Positions 1 through 11,737 of a DNA stretch of 64,000 bases are shown here, piece after piece (position 1 is the stretch's first letter; the number at the start of each line of letters is the position of its first letter). The translations under genes and the position numbers were made by a program. A model generated the notes under the pieces. The model worked only from the letters and a program-made list of their open reading frames with translations, was not told the origin of the DNA and made no database searches. This DNA comes from Brachypodium distachyon (lineage: Eukaryota > Streptophyta > Magnoliopsida > Poales > Poaceae), in assembly GCF_000005505.3 (NCBI RefSeq), contig NC_016132.3, positions 19,272,501-19,336,500 of the forward strand, written 5' to 3'.

Positions 1-60
1 ATTCGACAGCCAGGTATATATTCAGACAATCAGACCGGAAGAACAGCGTATACACGGTAC

Positions 61-303
61 CTGAGGAGAAAGTTGCAGAGACGGCGGGTGCAGCTGCAGG
101 TTCCTCGTCAAGTGCAAGCTTCCTGCAAAGAAAAACAACAGCCGACTGATAAGCGACAGAAACATACTGGATCGAGAGATTGAAGAACCGAGTAGTCAGT
201 ACTTACTTGACGTGGGCACCGCAGACGCCGGCTGCAGGATTAGGAGAAGGGCGACGGCAAGGATTAAGGCAAGGAGATGCTTCCTGGAGCGGCAAGACTC
301 CAT
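61..303 (-). CDS. Secreted small-peptide precursor, N-terminal exons (partial)
   Basis: Minus-strand gene that continues beyond the left edge. Exon 1 runs from an ATG at 303 to 207 and encodes Met-Glu-Ser-Cys, a basic stretch, a strongly hydrophobic core (LALILAVALLLILQ) and a small-residue cleavage context (PASAVPTS), a textbook signal peptide. A GTAAGT donor lies at 206-201. An AG acceptor precedes exon 2 (122-61), which stays open in the joined phase, adding SRSLHLTRNLQL and a Pro/Gln/Leu-rich stretch, and ends at a GTACC donor. The two exons give 53 codons with phase 0 at the end. The downstream exons with any mature peptide are outside the window, so I cannot name the family. A longer frame upstream of 303 is open, but the ATG at 303 starts directly at the signal peptide. 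Confidence is good for a secreted protein, low for function. Confidence 0.6.
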
Positions 304-434
304 TGTTGGAGCGGTGGCGAGGGGAGAATTGGCGGCGCCGCTGTTCTGTTCTGTCTCTGGCTCAATGGTCGGCAATGGCGTGATGAGATGCTGGGTGGGT
401 GGCAAACTGGTGGGCGTTGCCTGCTAGTGCTTGG

Positions 435-444
435 GTTTTTATAG
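435..444 (-). promoter_or_regulatory. TATA box of the secreted-peptide gene
   Basis: On the minus strand the sequence reads CTATAAAAAC, a good plant TATA box, about 130 bp upstream of the ATG at 303. The position fits a TSS near 405-410 and a 5' leader of about 100 nt. This is inferred from sequence only. Confidence 0.5.
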
Positions 445-892
445 TTGGACCAGGGCTAGCAAGCTGGCTGCTCACATGGCTTTCTCTCCTTGCCCGACTA
501 CAAAAGGTCAACTTCGATTACTTTCCCCTGTCTGGATGCTGGAGGATGGTCTGCGAAGTCTTCTCTTGTGGATGTACTTGTGGTATTTTTGTATGCGAAA
601 ACAGGAGAACCTATCCTTTTCAGTTCATAGGCATACAAAGAGCAGGTGATATTAAAATTCATTGGCACTTAAATATCCTTTATAAACTTCAATTTTCGTG
701 CTAAACTAGTAGATACCACAAGGTTCTAGATTTGTATAAAAGTCTTAACCATGGTAAGATTAATCGGTGCTATTCTTTCAATGATAGCTAACTTACCCGT
801 CAACAGCGAGATGCATATGGTGATTCGTCACGCGTGTATATGATACTTAAAAGAAGTTCTCGAAAGGTCAGTGCATAGTTGACGTATTCTTG

Positions 893-991
893 TATTTCCT
901 CTGATTTCATAAAAAATGTCGTCCATTTAATAAAAAAGTTGTATTAGCTTAGTACAAAATAGACGATATTTTTTATGGATGGGAGGGAGTA
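893..991. mobile_element. Stowaway-like MITE (diverged)
   Basis: About 100 bp with inverted ends: the left arm has CATAAAAAATGTCGTCCA and the right arm TATTTTTTATGGATGGGAGG. The right end GGGAGGGAGTA matches the Stowaway terminus with a TA target. The inner halves carry a TTAGTACAAAAT motif shared with the MITE at 23683-23775, so both belong to one subfamily. The left terminus is degenerate. The flanking stretches 450-890 and 995-1950 hold no convincing gene; short GC-richer frames at 1230-1830 show no recognisable domain. Confidence 0.6.
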
Positions 992-1951
992 GCAAAAGGC
1001 AAGAAAACATTCCCATCATCGATAAGATCGACGGGGAGCATAATGTATGTTTGGTTTACGGCCAAAATAGCACTATCAAACTCGGTAAAATCCGGCTTGA
1101 CAATTATCTGGTCAATAATTTTTTAGCCTATACTTGACCAAAGATTTGATAAAAAATTGTGAGAGGATAACTAGAAACTCATTTACAACCAAATTTTTTT
1201 TAAAAAAAAAACATAGACCAATCAGTAAGTGCGTTGCCTACATTTCCCGTCAGCTCGAGGAGTTTCTTTCCTCGACCAGGCCAGCCGCCAGCTCGCTTCA
1301 TTCGGATGCAGAAAATCTCGAGCTGATTCGGAGCTCAGACCCGTGAGTCACGAGCACTCTTCCAGCGGTTGCCCCGCTCGACTGTTCATGGCCAGACGTT
1401 GGACGGACGTAACGGAACTACTGCTCCGTGACCACGCAGCGAAGGCAACGGAACAGTGTAAACCTAAATGGGCTACTCCACCGTAGGCCTCTCGACGGCT
1501 TAACAACAGTACAGTACCCGACGGGACCGCACCGAGATGACTTTCCGGTGTTCTCAAGGTGCATACCACAAAATCGCCCCGTTTCCTTTCTCTTCCCGAA
1601 AGTTCTCTTTGCTGTCTCTGACGAGGGATTCTCTCTTTTTCACCCCATGGTGTACGTCAACCCGGTGGTCCAAAAGCAAAATGTTCTTCGTTCCGGAAAG
1701 TTACGGAAGAATTTGGAGTCAATGTGAAGTCACACGGCTGGAACTGTCACCTCCCTCACCACTTCATACTTCAGTTCAGACCCTTCCTGACTTCCTGTTG
1801 TCACTGGCATCAGTGGATATTGTTGACTGTTGAGCCTCTGCCAGCTTAATTAGTCGTATCAATCACACTGTTCAAAGCGTACAATTGTGGTCCAAATTAA
1901 TGTGCAGTTCTAAAGATTAGCCTAACTTTACTAAGACTATGTGCAAGATGT

Positions 1952-2068
1952 TACTCCCTCCGATTCTAAATTGTTGTCAAAATATTACATGTATCTAAAT
2001 GTTTTTTAAGAATAGATACATCCATATTTGGTCAAATTTGAGTAAAAAATTTAATGTCAGATGGAGTA
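1952..2068. mobile_element. Stowaway-like MITE
   Basis: TA-flanked element of about 117 bp starting TACTCCCTCCGATTCTAAAT and ending ATGGAGTA. The middle part (ATTACATGTATCTAAATG and AATAGATACATCCAT) is shared with the intact MITE at 22512-22624. The right arm is diverged. It lies in an intergenic stretch; 2070-3187, downstream of the P450 gene, holds an open frame at 2198-2587 (129 codons) with no recognisable domain and otherwise nothing I can support. Confidence 0.65.
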
Positions 2069-3187
2069 TTTTATTTTCCTGTGCATGTACATGAGAGGCG
2101 GGAAATGACTCTAGCAGAAAGAGTGTGAGTTTGCATTTCGGCTTCTGAGCAAAACCCTAAGGACAGTACATGAGGGTCTGATGTAACTTAATCCAAAATG
2201 GGAATTCCGTTTTCTTCCTATTTTCTTTTTGAAGTTTCAGATCACGATGCTGACTGTAACTCGAGGAATCGCATCGTGACAAAAATGAAACATGGTGTAG
2301 CTCTCATCGTGCTTTCTAATAAAGCTGGGATGAAAAGCCTTTTTTCTAAAACATGTAGCCCTGAAATTGACAAAAGAAAAATATATTCCTTCTGTAGTTC
2401 TCATATCGTGAGAAGCGCCTCGGAAAGCAACGAGACGCGAAGCATCTGTCCACAAAATGGGCCGGCTTGGGGAAGGACAGCGGCCATGCATGACATGACA
2501 TGGGCCGGAAGGAACATATGTTTGTCCAAGCGGAAGCGGGAGATGGGTGAAATACTGACATGGCTCTCAGGTGCAGCTACTTTTTAGAGTGAATAGTAAA
2601 TTTTAAATGATTACTTCAAATTTTCAAAAAGTCTTGATCAAATTATAATATACTTACTATGTAACCAGCACACTTCATTGTCACCTGGTGTCCAAAAATC
2701 GCCACATGATGTCCACGTCAGCTCATAAACCGGTAAAACGAGTGTGTGGTTGATTTGAAAAGTTCAGGATTCCTTTTGCACCAAAATAAACATTAAGTAC
2801 AAAAGGTAAACATCGGTGACAATTCAACGACGGAATGAGAACTTCTTTTCATTGTCACCCTTAGCCCGGAGACTCCATTACCCATCTCGATCAGGGGTTT
2901 GACGCATCGCCATATCATTGTCATGAAACGGCGCTTGCGCCAATTTTGGTACTAGCATTGTTGCTACTTGCTACTAGCAACATGGCCAACGCTGAACCTT
3001 TACTTCCTGACTTACTACTGACTTATTACTGTACCTAGTATGCAGACAGTCCGGCCGGTCAAGTTATCATCACACTCTACCTGATAGCATGGTGTCTTCT
3101 ACTAGTATTACAATACGGGTTTATCGAACAACTTTGTTACTAGCTCCTTGGAACTCCTGACGGCAATTGGAACAACACGAAGAGATC

Positions 3188-6100
3188 CTACTGTCGTTTA
3201 ACAGGCACAAGCAGAAGAGCCACCTTCTTACGGAAAACAAGCTGCCCTGTTTCCTCCATATCGATATCCCCCTCCTTCACCCCATCAGGAAGTTCCCAAT
3301 CAAAGCAGTACAACAGATTGGCCAGCACGAGCTCAACATTGGCCACGCCCATGGCGACGGCAGGGCAAGCCCTTCTCCCGGACCCAAACGGGAGGAGCTC
3401 AAAGTGCAACCCCCTGAAATCAACCTGCGAGTCCTCGAACCGCTCAGGGCAGAACTCCTCCGGCCTGTCCCATATCGCCGGGTCTCTCCCCATGGCCCAG
3501 ACGTTCACGTGGATCCTGGTGCCTGCGTCCACGCTGTACCCCGCAATCTCGCAGCTCTGCATTGTCTCCCTTGGGATCAGCAGGGTGCCCGGTGGGTGTA
3601 GCCTGAAGTTCTCCTTCACTATCATCTTCAGGTACTTGAGCCTCTGGACGCCTTCTTCGTTAACTCTGGAATTGTTGTCGTTGTTGTTCCTGACAACGGC
3701 ACGCACCTCGGCTTGCGCCTTCCGCATCACCCTTGGGTTCCTCATCAGCTCCGACATGATCCAGATCGTGGTCACGGCGCACGTGTCAATTCCACCTGCA
3801 AATGTATCCTTTAGTGAAAAATGGACATTGATTGTGAATTTGTGATTCTAACCATTAATTTACCAATCGATGCTAATCAGTTTTAGTACCATGAGAATCC
3901 CCTTGATGTTATCACGGGACAGAGCCAGAGGCCCATCCGGATCCTTCCACAACTTCACCAGCGCATCCACCAAGTCCTCCTGCACGCCAGCCGCGAGCCG
4001 CTCAGGCTCTAGATGCTTGTCAATGACGGCATCAAAGAAAGCATCAATCTTGCGGAAGACCCTCCGCCGCCTTGCCGCGGCGCCCGTGGCGAAGTCCGCG
4101 CACCGGGCGAGAGTCGAGGACGGGAAGAAGTCCTCGAAGGTGAAGCTGCCGAGGACACGCAGCGTCTCGTCCATCATCCCCTGGAAGCTGCTCCTGTCGA
4201 AGGAGTCCGACATGTACGTCTTCCCGAAGGCCACCGTGCCGATGATGCCGTCCGATAGCGCGTAGAGCTTCTCGCTGAGGTCGACGGGGGTGGATAGTGA
4301 GCCGGCGGCAGCGGCGGCGGAGAGGGAGCCGACGAGGCGGTCGACCTCGGCGGCCCGGGCGTAGGCGAAGGACTGGACGCGGCGCGTGCTGAGGAGCTCC
4401 AGGACGAGGAGCTTCCGCATGTCGCGCCAGTAGTCGCTGTAGGGGCCGAACGCCACGTCCAGGAAGTTGTAGCTCAGCGTCCTTGCACCTACATATATAT
4501 GGCCGACGGACGGAGGCAGGCGAGATTAGTGATCTCTCTTGTGCTAGCTGCTGATGTTCTTCCGGTTTTTTCTCAGTCCTCCATTGCTTCGAACTGTTTC
4601 TCTTTCAGTCGCTTAAAATTGCGATTTCTGAAGGTGTATATGGCTTCAGTCCGTCAAAAAAAAAGTCAGAGTGCAAATTTTATTTTTTTGGTTTAGTAGA
4701 GATTTCAAGACAGAGATGGTGATTCAGACCCTTTTCGAAAAAAAAAAGACGTTTATTATCGAGCTGTGCCGCTCGTGCCCCGGCTTGGACCGTCCCGGGA
4801 TTCGGCCTCGGACACGTGGGTCAACATGGCTCGGCCCATTTAACATTTTTTGTTGCATTTTTCTTAAACAGCGATTTCACAGCGGGCTGATGTGCCTGGG
4901 CCTGACTTCTGCCTTTGTCGGCCTGCCGGTCCATCGAAACAACCTTCAAATGGATAAACGTGAAGGACAAATGGAAGTTCATCTTTGAAAATGCCTTACA
5001 CTTTAACCATAAATATTGTTACACTTTAATGATAACTCGTCTGTATGTTTCTGTTACACTTTAACCATAAATGTTGTTACACTTTAACCATAAAACGTCA
5101 CGACAATTTATATGTTTATTTTACACTTTAACCATAAATGTTGTTACACGTTATCCATAAAACACCACGACAGTCTATATGTTTCTTTTACATTTTAACC
5201 ATAAATGTTGTTACACTTTAACCATAAAACGTCACGACAATTTATATGTTTCTTTTACACTTTAACCATAAATGTTGTTACACTTTATCCATAAAACGTC
5301 ACGACGGTCTATATGTTTCTTTACACTTCAACCATAAATGTTTTTACACTTGATTTAACCATAAAACGTCACGACGGTCTCTATGTTTCTTTTACACTTT
5401 AACCATAAATGTTGTTACGCTTTAACCACAGTCACGACTGTCCATATGTTTCTTCTGATAAAAATTAAGTGTTCCTTACAAATGGTCCGAATTCTAGACC
5501 ATTATGTATGGTACGTGTCTATCAAGTCGACCTGATCCAATGCTATTAGGTATTCTCCCGAGAGGCCGAGACCTCTGTCTCTTCATTTCTCCTCTCTTGT
5601 TCCCCTCGGTCCTCCTCTGCCGTACCCACCGACGCTCATCAAGGCCACAAAGGCCTTCGAGCTCTACCTGGCGCTCGCCCCGTTCTTCGTCCTTAGCCTC
5701 ACCAGCCTCTCCATGCGCCGCCAGATCAGTCGCATCCTCACCGATCTGGGCACATTCTGCACCAGCAATCGCCTCATCGGCTCCAGCAACGGCTACGTTG
5801 CCGTCGCCAGCGAATACCGGAAGAGTATTCGCGGGAGATCTGGATACAGAAGAGACGGCGCCGGCGAGGTCGAAGGCAAACCCCTGCCCGTGTTGTTGGG
5901 CTCCTCGATCTTGGCCCGAGCCGAGCCTCAGTTCTGGACTTGAAATCGGTTTCGGGTTGAGCCAGGCTCGGCTCGCCATCTTCGGGCAATAGGCGAGCTT
6001 TTTAGCCGGCTCGCGTGCAGGCCGATACACAAGTTAGCTACGGTTCGTGCCTGAATTATTGAGGAAGCACAGGCCAAGTCTATCTTCTCTTGTCCCTTTT

Positions 6101-6678
6101 ACTAAGATAATGTAAGCCTAGAAGGATCTTGTCGCCTACCTTTAACCCAAATAACGAAAATGATGTTGCAATTATAAATTATCAGAAACTTTGTACGGAT
6201 TATTTCTCATCAAGAACATAACAAGGCTAAAACAAAACAAAAATAGGAAGTACTAGTTTGAAATAGGAATTAAGGCTGCCATGAATTAACGCACACATAT
6301 GTTACCTGGTGAGTTGGGCCGGCTGCAGCACTGCAGATCGTTGGTCCGGAGGACCTCCTTGGCGGCCTCCGGCGACGTGACGACCACCATCCGCACGCGG
6401 CCCAACTGCACCTGCACCACCGTCCCATACTCCCGGGCGACCGCCAGGAAGTACCGGTGCGGCCGGCTGCCGAGCTGCAGGAGGTTGCCCAGCACGGGGA
6501 GCTGTTTCGGGGGGCCAGGAACAGGAGGACCATTATTTGTTGCTGCTCCCTGTGTTTCTCTCTTGCTACTACTGCTCCTGATGAAGAAGAGGCAGAGGAG
6601 AGGGATGAGAAAGAGTGGTGATATCCATGGGAGAAGAGGTGCCAATGACGATGGGTTGGGAAGAGAAGGGGCAAACAT
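3188..6678 (-). CDS. Cytochrome P450, CYP71 clan, CYP71E-like; three exons
   Basis: Complete model on the minus strand: exon 1 6678-6306, exon 2 4488-3890, exon 3 3808-3188 (stop included). All junctions are GT-AG, phases fit, product 530 residues, the usual CYP71 length. In order: N-terminal membrane anchor (about 12-33), proline hinge PPVPGPP (51-57), I-helix AGGIDTC (328-334), K-helix ExxR (E390, R393), PERF (445-448) and heme loop FGSGRRACPA with the heme Cys at 472. It should be an ER-bound haem monooxygenase fed by P450 reductase. The CCSRP...SPGAR and APY/GPY-DYWR regions resemble the CYP71E group (oxime-metabolising enzymes in cyanogenic sorghum), but the substrate cannot be read from sequence. 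Odd points: Cys334 replaces the usual Thr/Ser after the I-helix Thr, and Ala474 replaces the heme-loop Gly (common in grass CYP71s). No frameshift or stop is visible. Confidence 0.88.
4489..6305 (-). other. P450 intron 1 (1.8 kb) with minisatellite and GC-rich insert
   Basis: The intron begins GTAAC at 6305 and ends at an AG before 4488. The position after the SRP...SPG codons is phase 1. Besides the minisatellite at 4989-5455 it holds a GC-rich block at about 5620-5900, with open frames on both strands. The plus-strand frame around 5638-5840 reads like coding DNA (for example KATKAFELYLALAPFF) but I recognise no family. It may be a captured gene fragment; I could not define terminal repeats around it. 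Confidence 0.7.
4989..5455. repeat. 67-bp minisatellite in P450 intron 1, about 7 units
   Basis: Direct repeats of a unit made of two TTACACTTTAACCATAAA half-blocks followed by ACGTCACGAC and TATATGTTTCTT. Units start near 4991, 5054, 5120, 5187, 5254, 5321 and 5391. The first and last are the most diverged; the middle four differ by a few bases, indicating local unequal exchange. Confidence 0.9.
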
Positions 6679-6773
6679 GGAGTCAGGATACTGTGGGACG
6701 GTCGATCGCTGCCAACGGTTAAATAAGACGGGATGACTGCATGAGGGGATGGCTGGACATAAATCAGCACTTC

Positions 6774-6782
6774 ATATATATC
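6774..6782 (-). promoter_or_regulatory. Putative TATA box of the P450 gene
   Basis: The minus strand reads GATATATATGA about 95-105 bp upstream of the ATG at 6678, a plausible TATA element with a short leader. The region just downstream of it (about 6690-6740) is duplicated next to the broken P450 exon at 18.9-19.1 kb. Confidence 0.4.
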
Positions 6783-6789
6783 GGATATT

Positions 6790-8275
6790 TAGTACTACTA
6801 GCCGAAATGACCGTGCGTTGCAACGCGATAACAAAATAAAATGATGAACTCGAAGACATGCATAAAAAATTTCTCATTTTGTTTTTCTTTGACAATCAAC
6901 AAACATCATTTTTAAAAAGGTTTCTTCTAAAGATTTTTTCTCTATACCTTCTGAAAATCACATAGCATTCGTCATTGAGTTCTTTCTTTCGAGCCCTCAT
7001 AGCTTCACAGATTGTGTGCCACGGGTCCTGAGACGAGGCGATCGGAGGGTCATCCATGAGGCCTGTCAACTCGGACTTGTATCCCGGCCAGTGATACAAA
7101 TTTGAAAAAGAAATCTACTTGTTTTCCCGAACGAAATAAGCTCACGATACTAAATTTAAAAAAGAAAACAAAATATCTTCCAACATTTCAGAATCATGGT
7201 TTGCTAATCCTCACAATCCTCCCAATGAAAAGAAGTGATTGGTAACAGAAAGTAAAATACAATTATTTTATCCGATTAGTAGCCCAATCATTAATATTAC
7301 AATGAGCTCTATGTGACGGTGCCATAAAAATTGTCAACTCAAGAAATATTTTTTTGCCAATAATCCACAATTAGTGCCCACACCCACACAAATGCAACAT
7401 CAGAAGAAGAGCCTCGTGAGACTGGACCATAAATATTCTAGATATCCTATTCTTCAAACCTACAAGTCTACTCTACTTACATTGGCTTGTGCTCATCGGA
7501 GGCCTGAATGCCTGATCAGCTGCCTTGATCTGCCCCCACAAGGCGTCGGCGGCGCTCATCTCGGATGCGGCGGGTGCTCGGGGAGGACGGCGACTGCAGG
7601 CAGAAATCTCGCCCTGAGATGCCGTCACCGAAGATCCGGCCGGCGGCGAGATTAAGGAGGCTGCCGGCGCAGCCCAGTCGCACGTCTCGGATGGCTGGAT
7701 GCGGCGCGTGCTTCGGGTGGACGCCAGCTGCTGTACTCGGGGAAACGGAGGAGCTCCAGGTGTCACCGCAGCTCTGGCCGGCGGCGGCGTAGGCGAAGCC
7801 TAGGCGTCGCTTGGCTCTCCCGTGGCAGTCGAGGAGAAGAAACACTTCGGGCGAAGGAATATCAGATCGAGGAAAGGGCTACGAGTGTGTACGAGTTAGG
7901 CCTGCTCGTTGTGCCGATTAGTTCGGCCTGTTGGGCCTGCTGTGTATGTGTATGATTTCGGCCTGCTCGGCGGTGAGATAGGGGCGTCGGGCCATGGATC
8001 GGTGAGACGGGTGTTGGGCGAGGCGAGCGAAGTTTGACAGGCGACGAAACCGCGTGGTGAAGGGAACGGTTCGTATTTTTAGATAGCTATAGATAAGACG
8101 TTTCGGTAGTTTAATTTATAGGTTTTGCCATTTTTCTATATAAAAGTTGTCGGATTAGTTAGAGATTAGTTGATGTGCTAACCGTTAGATCTTATCGAGC
8201 AGCAACATTGGAAGATGGAGGAGTGGAGATGATGTACATATCTTGATCTAACAGCTCTGATGCATCAACTGAGAT
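6790..8275. other. Intergenic, repeat-like; no gene seen
   Basis: It starts near a CCGTGCGTTGCAACG motif (6809-6823), a sequence I associate with ends of abundant grass DNA transposons. AT-rich DNA follows, then a GC-rich patch at 7490-7850 with open frames on both strands but no recognisable domain. Classification of this stretch needs a repeat-library search. Confidence 0.35.
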
Positions 8276-8284
8276 TGAAGATAT

Positions 8285-9821
8285 GAGTAAATTTCACAGA
8301 ACCGCAGGTTTTGAGGTTTGGTTCTCACCGAGCCACGACTTTTGCTAATTTGTCCGTAAAACCACAGGTTGTTGAGCGTCTAATTGTCTCACATCACCTA
8401 AAATGACGGCTTATGCGATTTTGATAGCTTTTCTTACATGTGGGTCCCTCCTGTCAGGCGCCACATCTTTTTCATTGGACCCCCTGGCTTTTTCTTTTTT
8501 TCCTCGTCCCCTCATGCAAACTACGAGAGACAGCGGCGAGCGGCGTCGTTGCTCTCTGGGTGGTTTCTTGCCAGGAATTAAGGGATGAGAAATGAGAAAT
8601 GGTAGATGGGTGGAGGGTGTCCTCTGGGTCAAAGGAATTGGAGGAAAAGGGACTAGAGCAATGGGCATCAACGGCGGAAGGCTCGGTGGCGCACTTGGCC
8701 GGCGTTGGAGAAGATGAACTCTAGGGGCTCCGGCGCGGCTATGTAGTGGGATTAAGGGGTATAGGAGTTGTGTGGGGCTCTTGGCTAAGCCTTTACATAT
8801 CGGCGCGTCCGCGCATAGTGGACGACGTCCATGGCGAGCGTGGGGAGCATCGCTCCAGGAATCCAGGGGCTACTGCAGGACACTGTCGTGTTATACATGG
8901 CGTGGGGATGCTTCGACGTGAAGGGACGGGAAGAGGGAGTGAACAGGGTGGATTTTTACCGCACGATGCCGAGATGCATGCGAGGTGCTCGATGCCACGA
9001 TATCTGGCACGCGCGGGAGAAATGGCCTGCAGCTGGCCCCGTGCTTCCTTGGCATGTGCCTAGGCCGGAGCCATTGGCCTGCAGCTGGCTCGGGGCGGCG
9101 GACGCGCGGGCCATGGCGGATGCAGCTGGCTCTTAGTGGCAACGCTCTCCACGCCACGGGCCTCATCCCTCTCTTGGACGACGCTCTCCTCGCTGCGGGC
9201 GCCGGCGTCGCCCACCCTCTCAGGGTCCGTGCCGCGCTGCCCGGTTGCCCCTGAGCGTCGGTTTCCATCGAAGATGAAATTCGGTCAAGCAAAGGGGAGA
9301 GAAGAAGCTGATAATTCAGTCGGGACTCGCAGCCGTGAACTGAAATCAGGGAAGGCATAGAAGGCTCAACAATGAAAGGGGCGTATATATGTGCTAAATC
9401 TTGGGTTATGGAATCAAGATGGTGAATGAGCGGTTGAAGGGACGGATCGCTGGCTGGCGCCACACGTCCAAGCAAAAACTAGCAACGGGAAGCAATTCCG
9501 AGTGATGCTGATGGGAAGGCACGCAGCCGCCGCACTCCAGCTTCGAGGGCCTCTCGTCTGTCGTGACCGATATGGCCGCCCATGGCCGACTTCCTTCTCA
9601 CCAAGGTCGTGTCCAAGGAGGTGCTGCCATTTGTAGAAGAAGACGTGGCGCCTAACAGGCGGGACCCACATGCAAGAAAAACTATCAAAATCACATAAGC
9701 CGTCATTTTGGGTGATGTGAGACAATTAGACGCACAAACTGTGGTTTTGCGGACAAATTAGCAAAAATTGTGACTCGGTGAGAAGGTAGCCTAAAAAACT
9801 GTGATTCTCTGAAATTTACTC
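8285..9821. mobile_element. Mutator-like TIR element (candidate Pack-MULE), 1537 bp
   Basis: Long terminal inverted repeats of about 190 bp (8285-8480 and 9640-9821) start GAGTAAATTTC and share blocks such as AAAATGACGGCTTATGCG. Flanks are a 9-bp target duplication with one mismatch: TGAAGATAT (8276-8284) and TTAAGATAT (9822-9830). Nine-bp duplications with long TIRs are the hallmark of the Mutator superfamily. There is no transposase frame. The interior (8800-9480) is GC-rich with long open frames on both strands, which suggests captured genic sequence; the same interior recurs at 35570-36200. The source gene is not recognised. Confidence 0.8.
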
Positions 9822-9858
9822 TTAAGATATCTTTTTACAAAGGGCGTGCCTGTTGCTT

Positions 9859-9897
9859 AGTCGACTGAGAAATAAGCTGCTTATTTCTCAGTCGACT
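9859..9897. repeat. Perfect 39-bp palindrome
   Basis: Arms of 19 nt (AGTCGACTGAGAAATAAGC and its exact complement) separated by one base at 9878. It sits 30 bp outside the target duplication of the preceding TIR element. The stretch after it (9900-10440) is unclassified, with homopolymer runs and no gene. Confidence 0.95.
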
Positions 9898-11601
9898 GGC
9901 TCAGCGCTGCTGTTTGTTTAGTTTGTACGTGATTGTTTGTGGGCCGGGTTTTTTGTTTGTTGGGTTTATAGGATTGGGCTCCCCTCCACTGTATTTGGGT
10001 TTCTTTTGTGTTCCTGTCCAGCTCTGATCCTATCGAGTAATTGGGCTTTAGGCCCCGTTACAAACACACAAAAACTCGCACACAGAGTAAAAGAAAAGGT
10101 TTCCCTAAAAAAAAGTAAAAGAAATTTTTTTTTTTACAAAATGGGAAACTGACACATGACGCAAAACAACTTGTCTCTCAAGGAAAACGGAAGCTGGATC
10201 TAAAACATCTCTTCCTTACCACCCCCGATGAGCAGACAAGACACAAAAAGGAAGCCATATAACCCTAACGACGAAGGAAGAAGATCATGACGGAAAAAAC
10301 TCCAACGGTGGCGCGCATGCAGAGAAAGCTTCAACAAACTTTCTGGGGAAGGGGGACACAAACCAAGGTGACAAAAGCCTAAAACTTTCCCGATCTCTTC
10401 TCTTCTAAACTGTTATACCTTTCTCTCTTCAACAACTAGCATGTCTTTGAAGGCCCTGTTGAGATATGCCTTTACTTTCTGCAAAATTTACATGCTGCAA
10501 CTTGAATCAGAAATCTCACTAATTTGCCTGTATTGCTGGGACAACAAAACAACAAGCATTATTGACATGTATGGTGATAACCTACTGGGCAATTCACAGC
10601 TGGATCCTGGCAGCATGATGGGTGAAAAGACAGTTAGCTCACCGAATTCTTGGCTTAGCTGCGGATATTGCTGGTGGTGAAAAATAGCCATCAACATAGC
10701 TTGGTGGTTTCTGTGCACATTGAATGGATGATAGTGTCATTGTCAAACTTCATGTAAAAGCCGGCGGTTCGGGAGGGGAAAATGTACTAAAACTTGCCTC
10801 TTTGAAAGAAGTAACATACAAATCTAAGGTTTGTTAGGCTTTCTAAACTTCATGTAAATTGGGTTGTACCATGAGTGAGAGTTTCTGTTATCTTTATTGC
10901 TATCAACCATATCTGACTCGGCTTGGCTAAGTGACAACTGCAGGATAAATAAACAGAAAATGTAGCAAAAGTTGCATTGAAAAAGGGAAAAAAGGACTGT
11001 ACCTTCAAATTATGAGGCTCTGATGTGTTGTATTCAAAAGGTATTGGGTTTGACTTTATTTTCTCTGCATACTGAAGGTTATCACCTTGTTTGTTGCTCT
11101 CGCTTGCCAGATCTGTTGAAGAGAAAAAATATCAAGAGACGGAAAAGACACAGAGACACGGGACGAAAAAGAAAACATTAGTACAAAGCTAGCAAAGGCT
11201 ATATTGCAATAAAATGTAGTTTCAGGAGAAGGAGGTCTAAAACCTTGTCTGACCTTGTTCATGCGCTTGTTTATTTGCCGCAAGCCCAAGTCGGACATTT
11301 GAAAGCAATTTGTTTTCTCCACTTGTGCACCCATGAGTACCAACCTTGCGCTATTATGAACTGGCAATTTGTTGCTGTCCTCTATTGTATCCTGGTATGT
11401 ACATAAGACGCAGGAAGAAAAATGGAATGAGAACACATAACTATATTAAACCCTAAGATGCAATTCTGTCGCTGTGTAATAATTGTCAGCAAAAAAGGAA
11501 GTATGAAAAGAGGATAGAAATTAAAAGGAATTTGGAAGTTAGACGAGTAAAAATGTCAGACACTTGACCGGAGAGACAAACAGCAATAAAAATATAATTA
11601 G

Positions 11602-11737
11602 ACCTATATTCTAATTATTCTGTTATCTTCAAATGCAGGTTCGTTCAGATTTAGGATGGGGTTCAGATTGCTGCAATTAACACCTTCGGTCTGAATATCC
11701 TTGGAAGCACCTGTAACAGAATAATTAGAATATAGGT
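11602..11737. repeat. Inverted repeat hairpin, 24-bp arms
   Basis: The arm ACCTATATTCTAATTATTCT continues to 11625 and its exact complement occupies 11714-11737, with 88 nt between. The size and structure resemble a very short MITE or a fold-back element. It lies between exon-like blocks of the minus-strand gene remnant. Confidence 0.85.

Noticed and set aside
2198..2587. 129-codon plus-strand frame
   Set aside because: No homology that I recognise, no splice or promoter context, and an overlapping frame on the other strand.
8831..9475. Protein-coding gene inside the TIR element
   Set aside because: Frames occur on both strands with GC-driven composition; the second copy at 35.6 kb does not keep a single frame preferentially.
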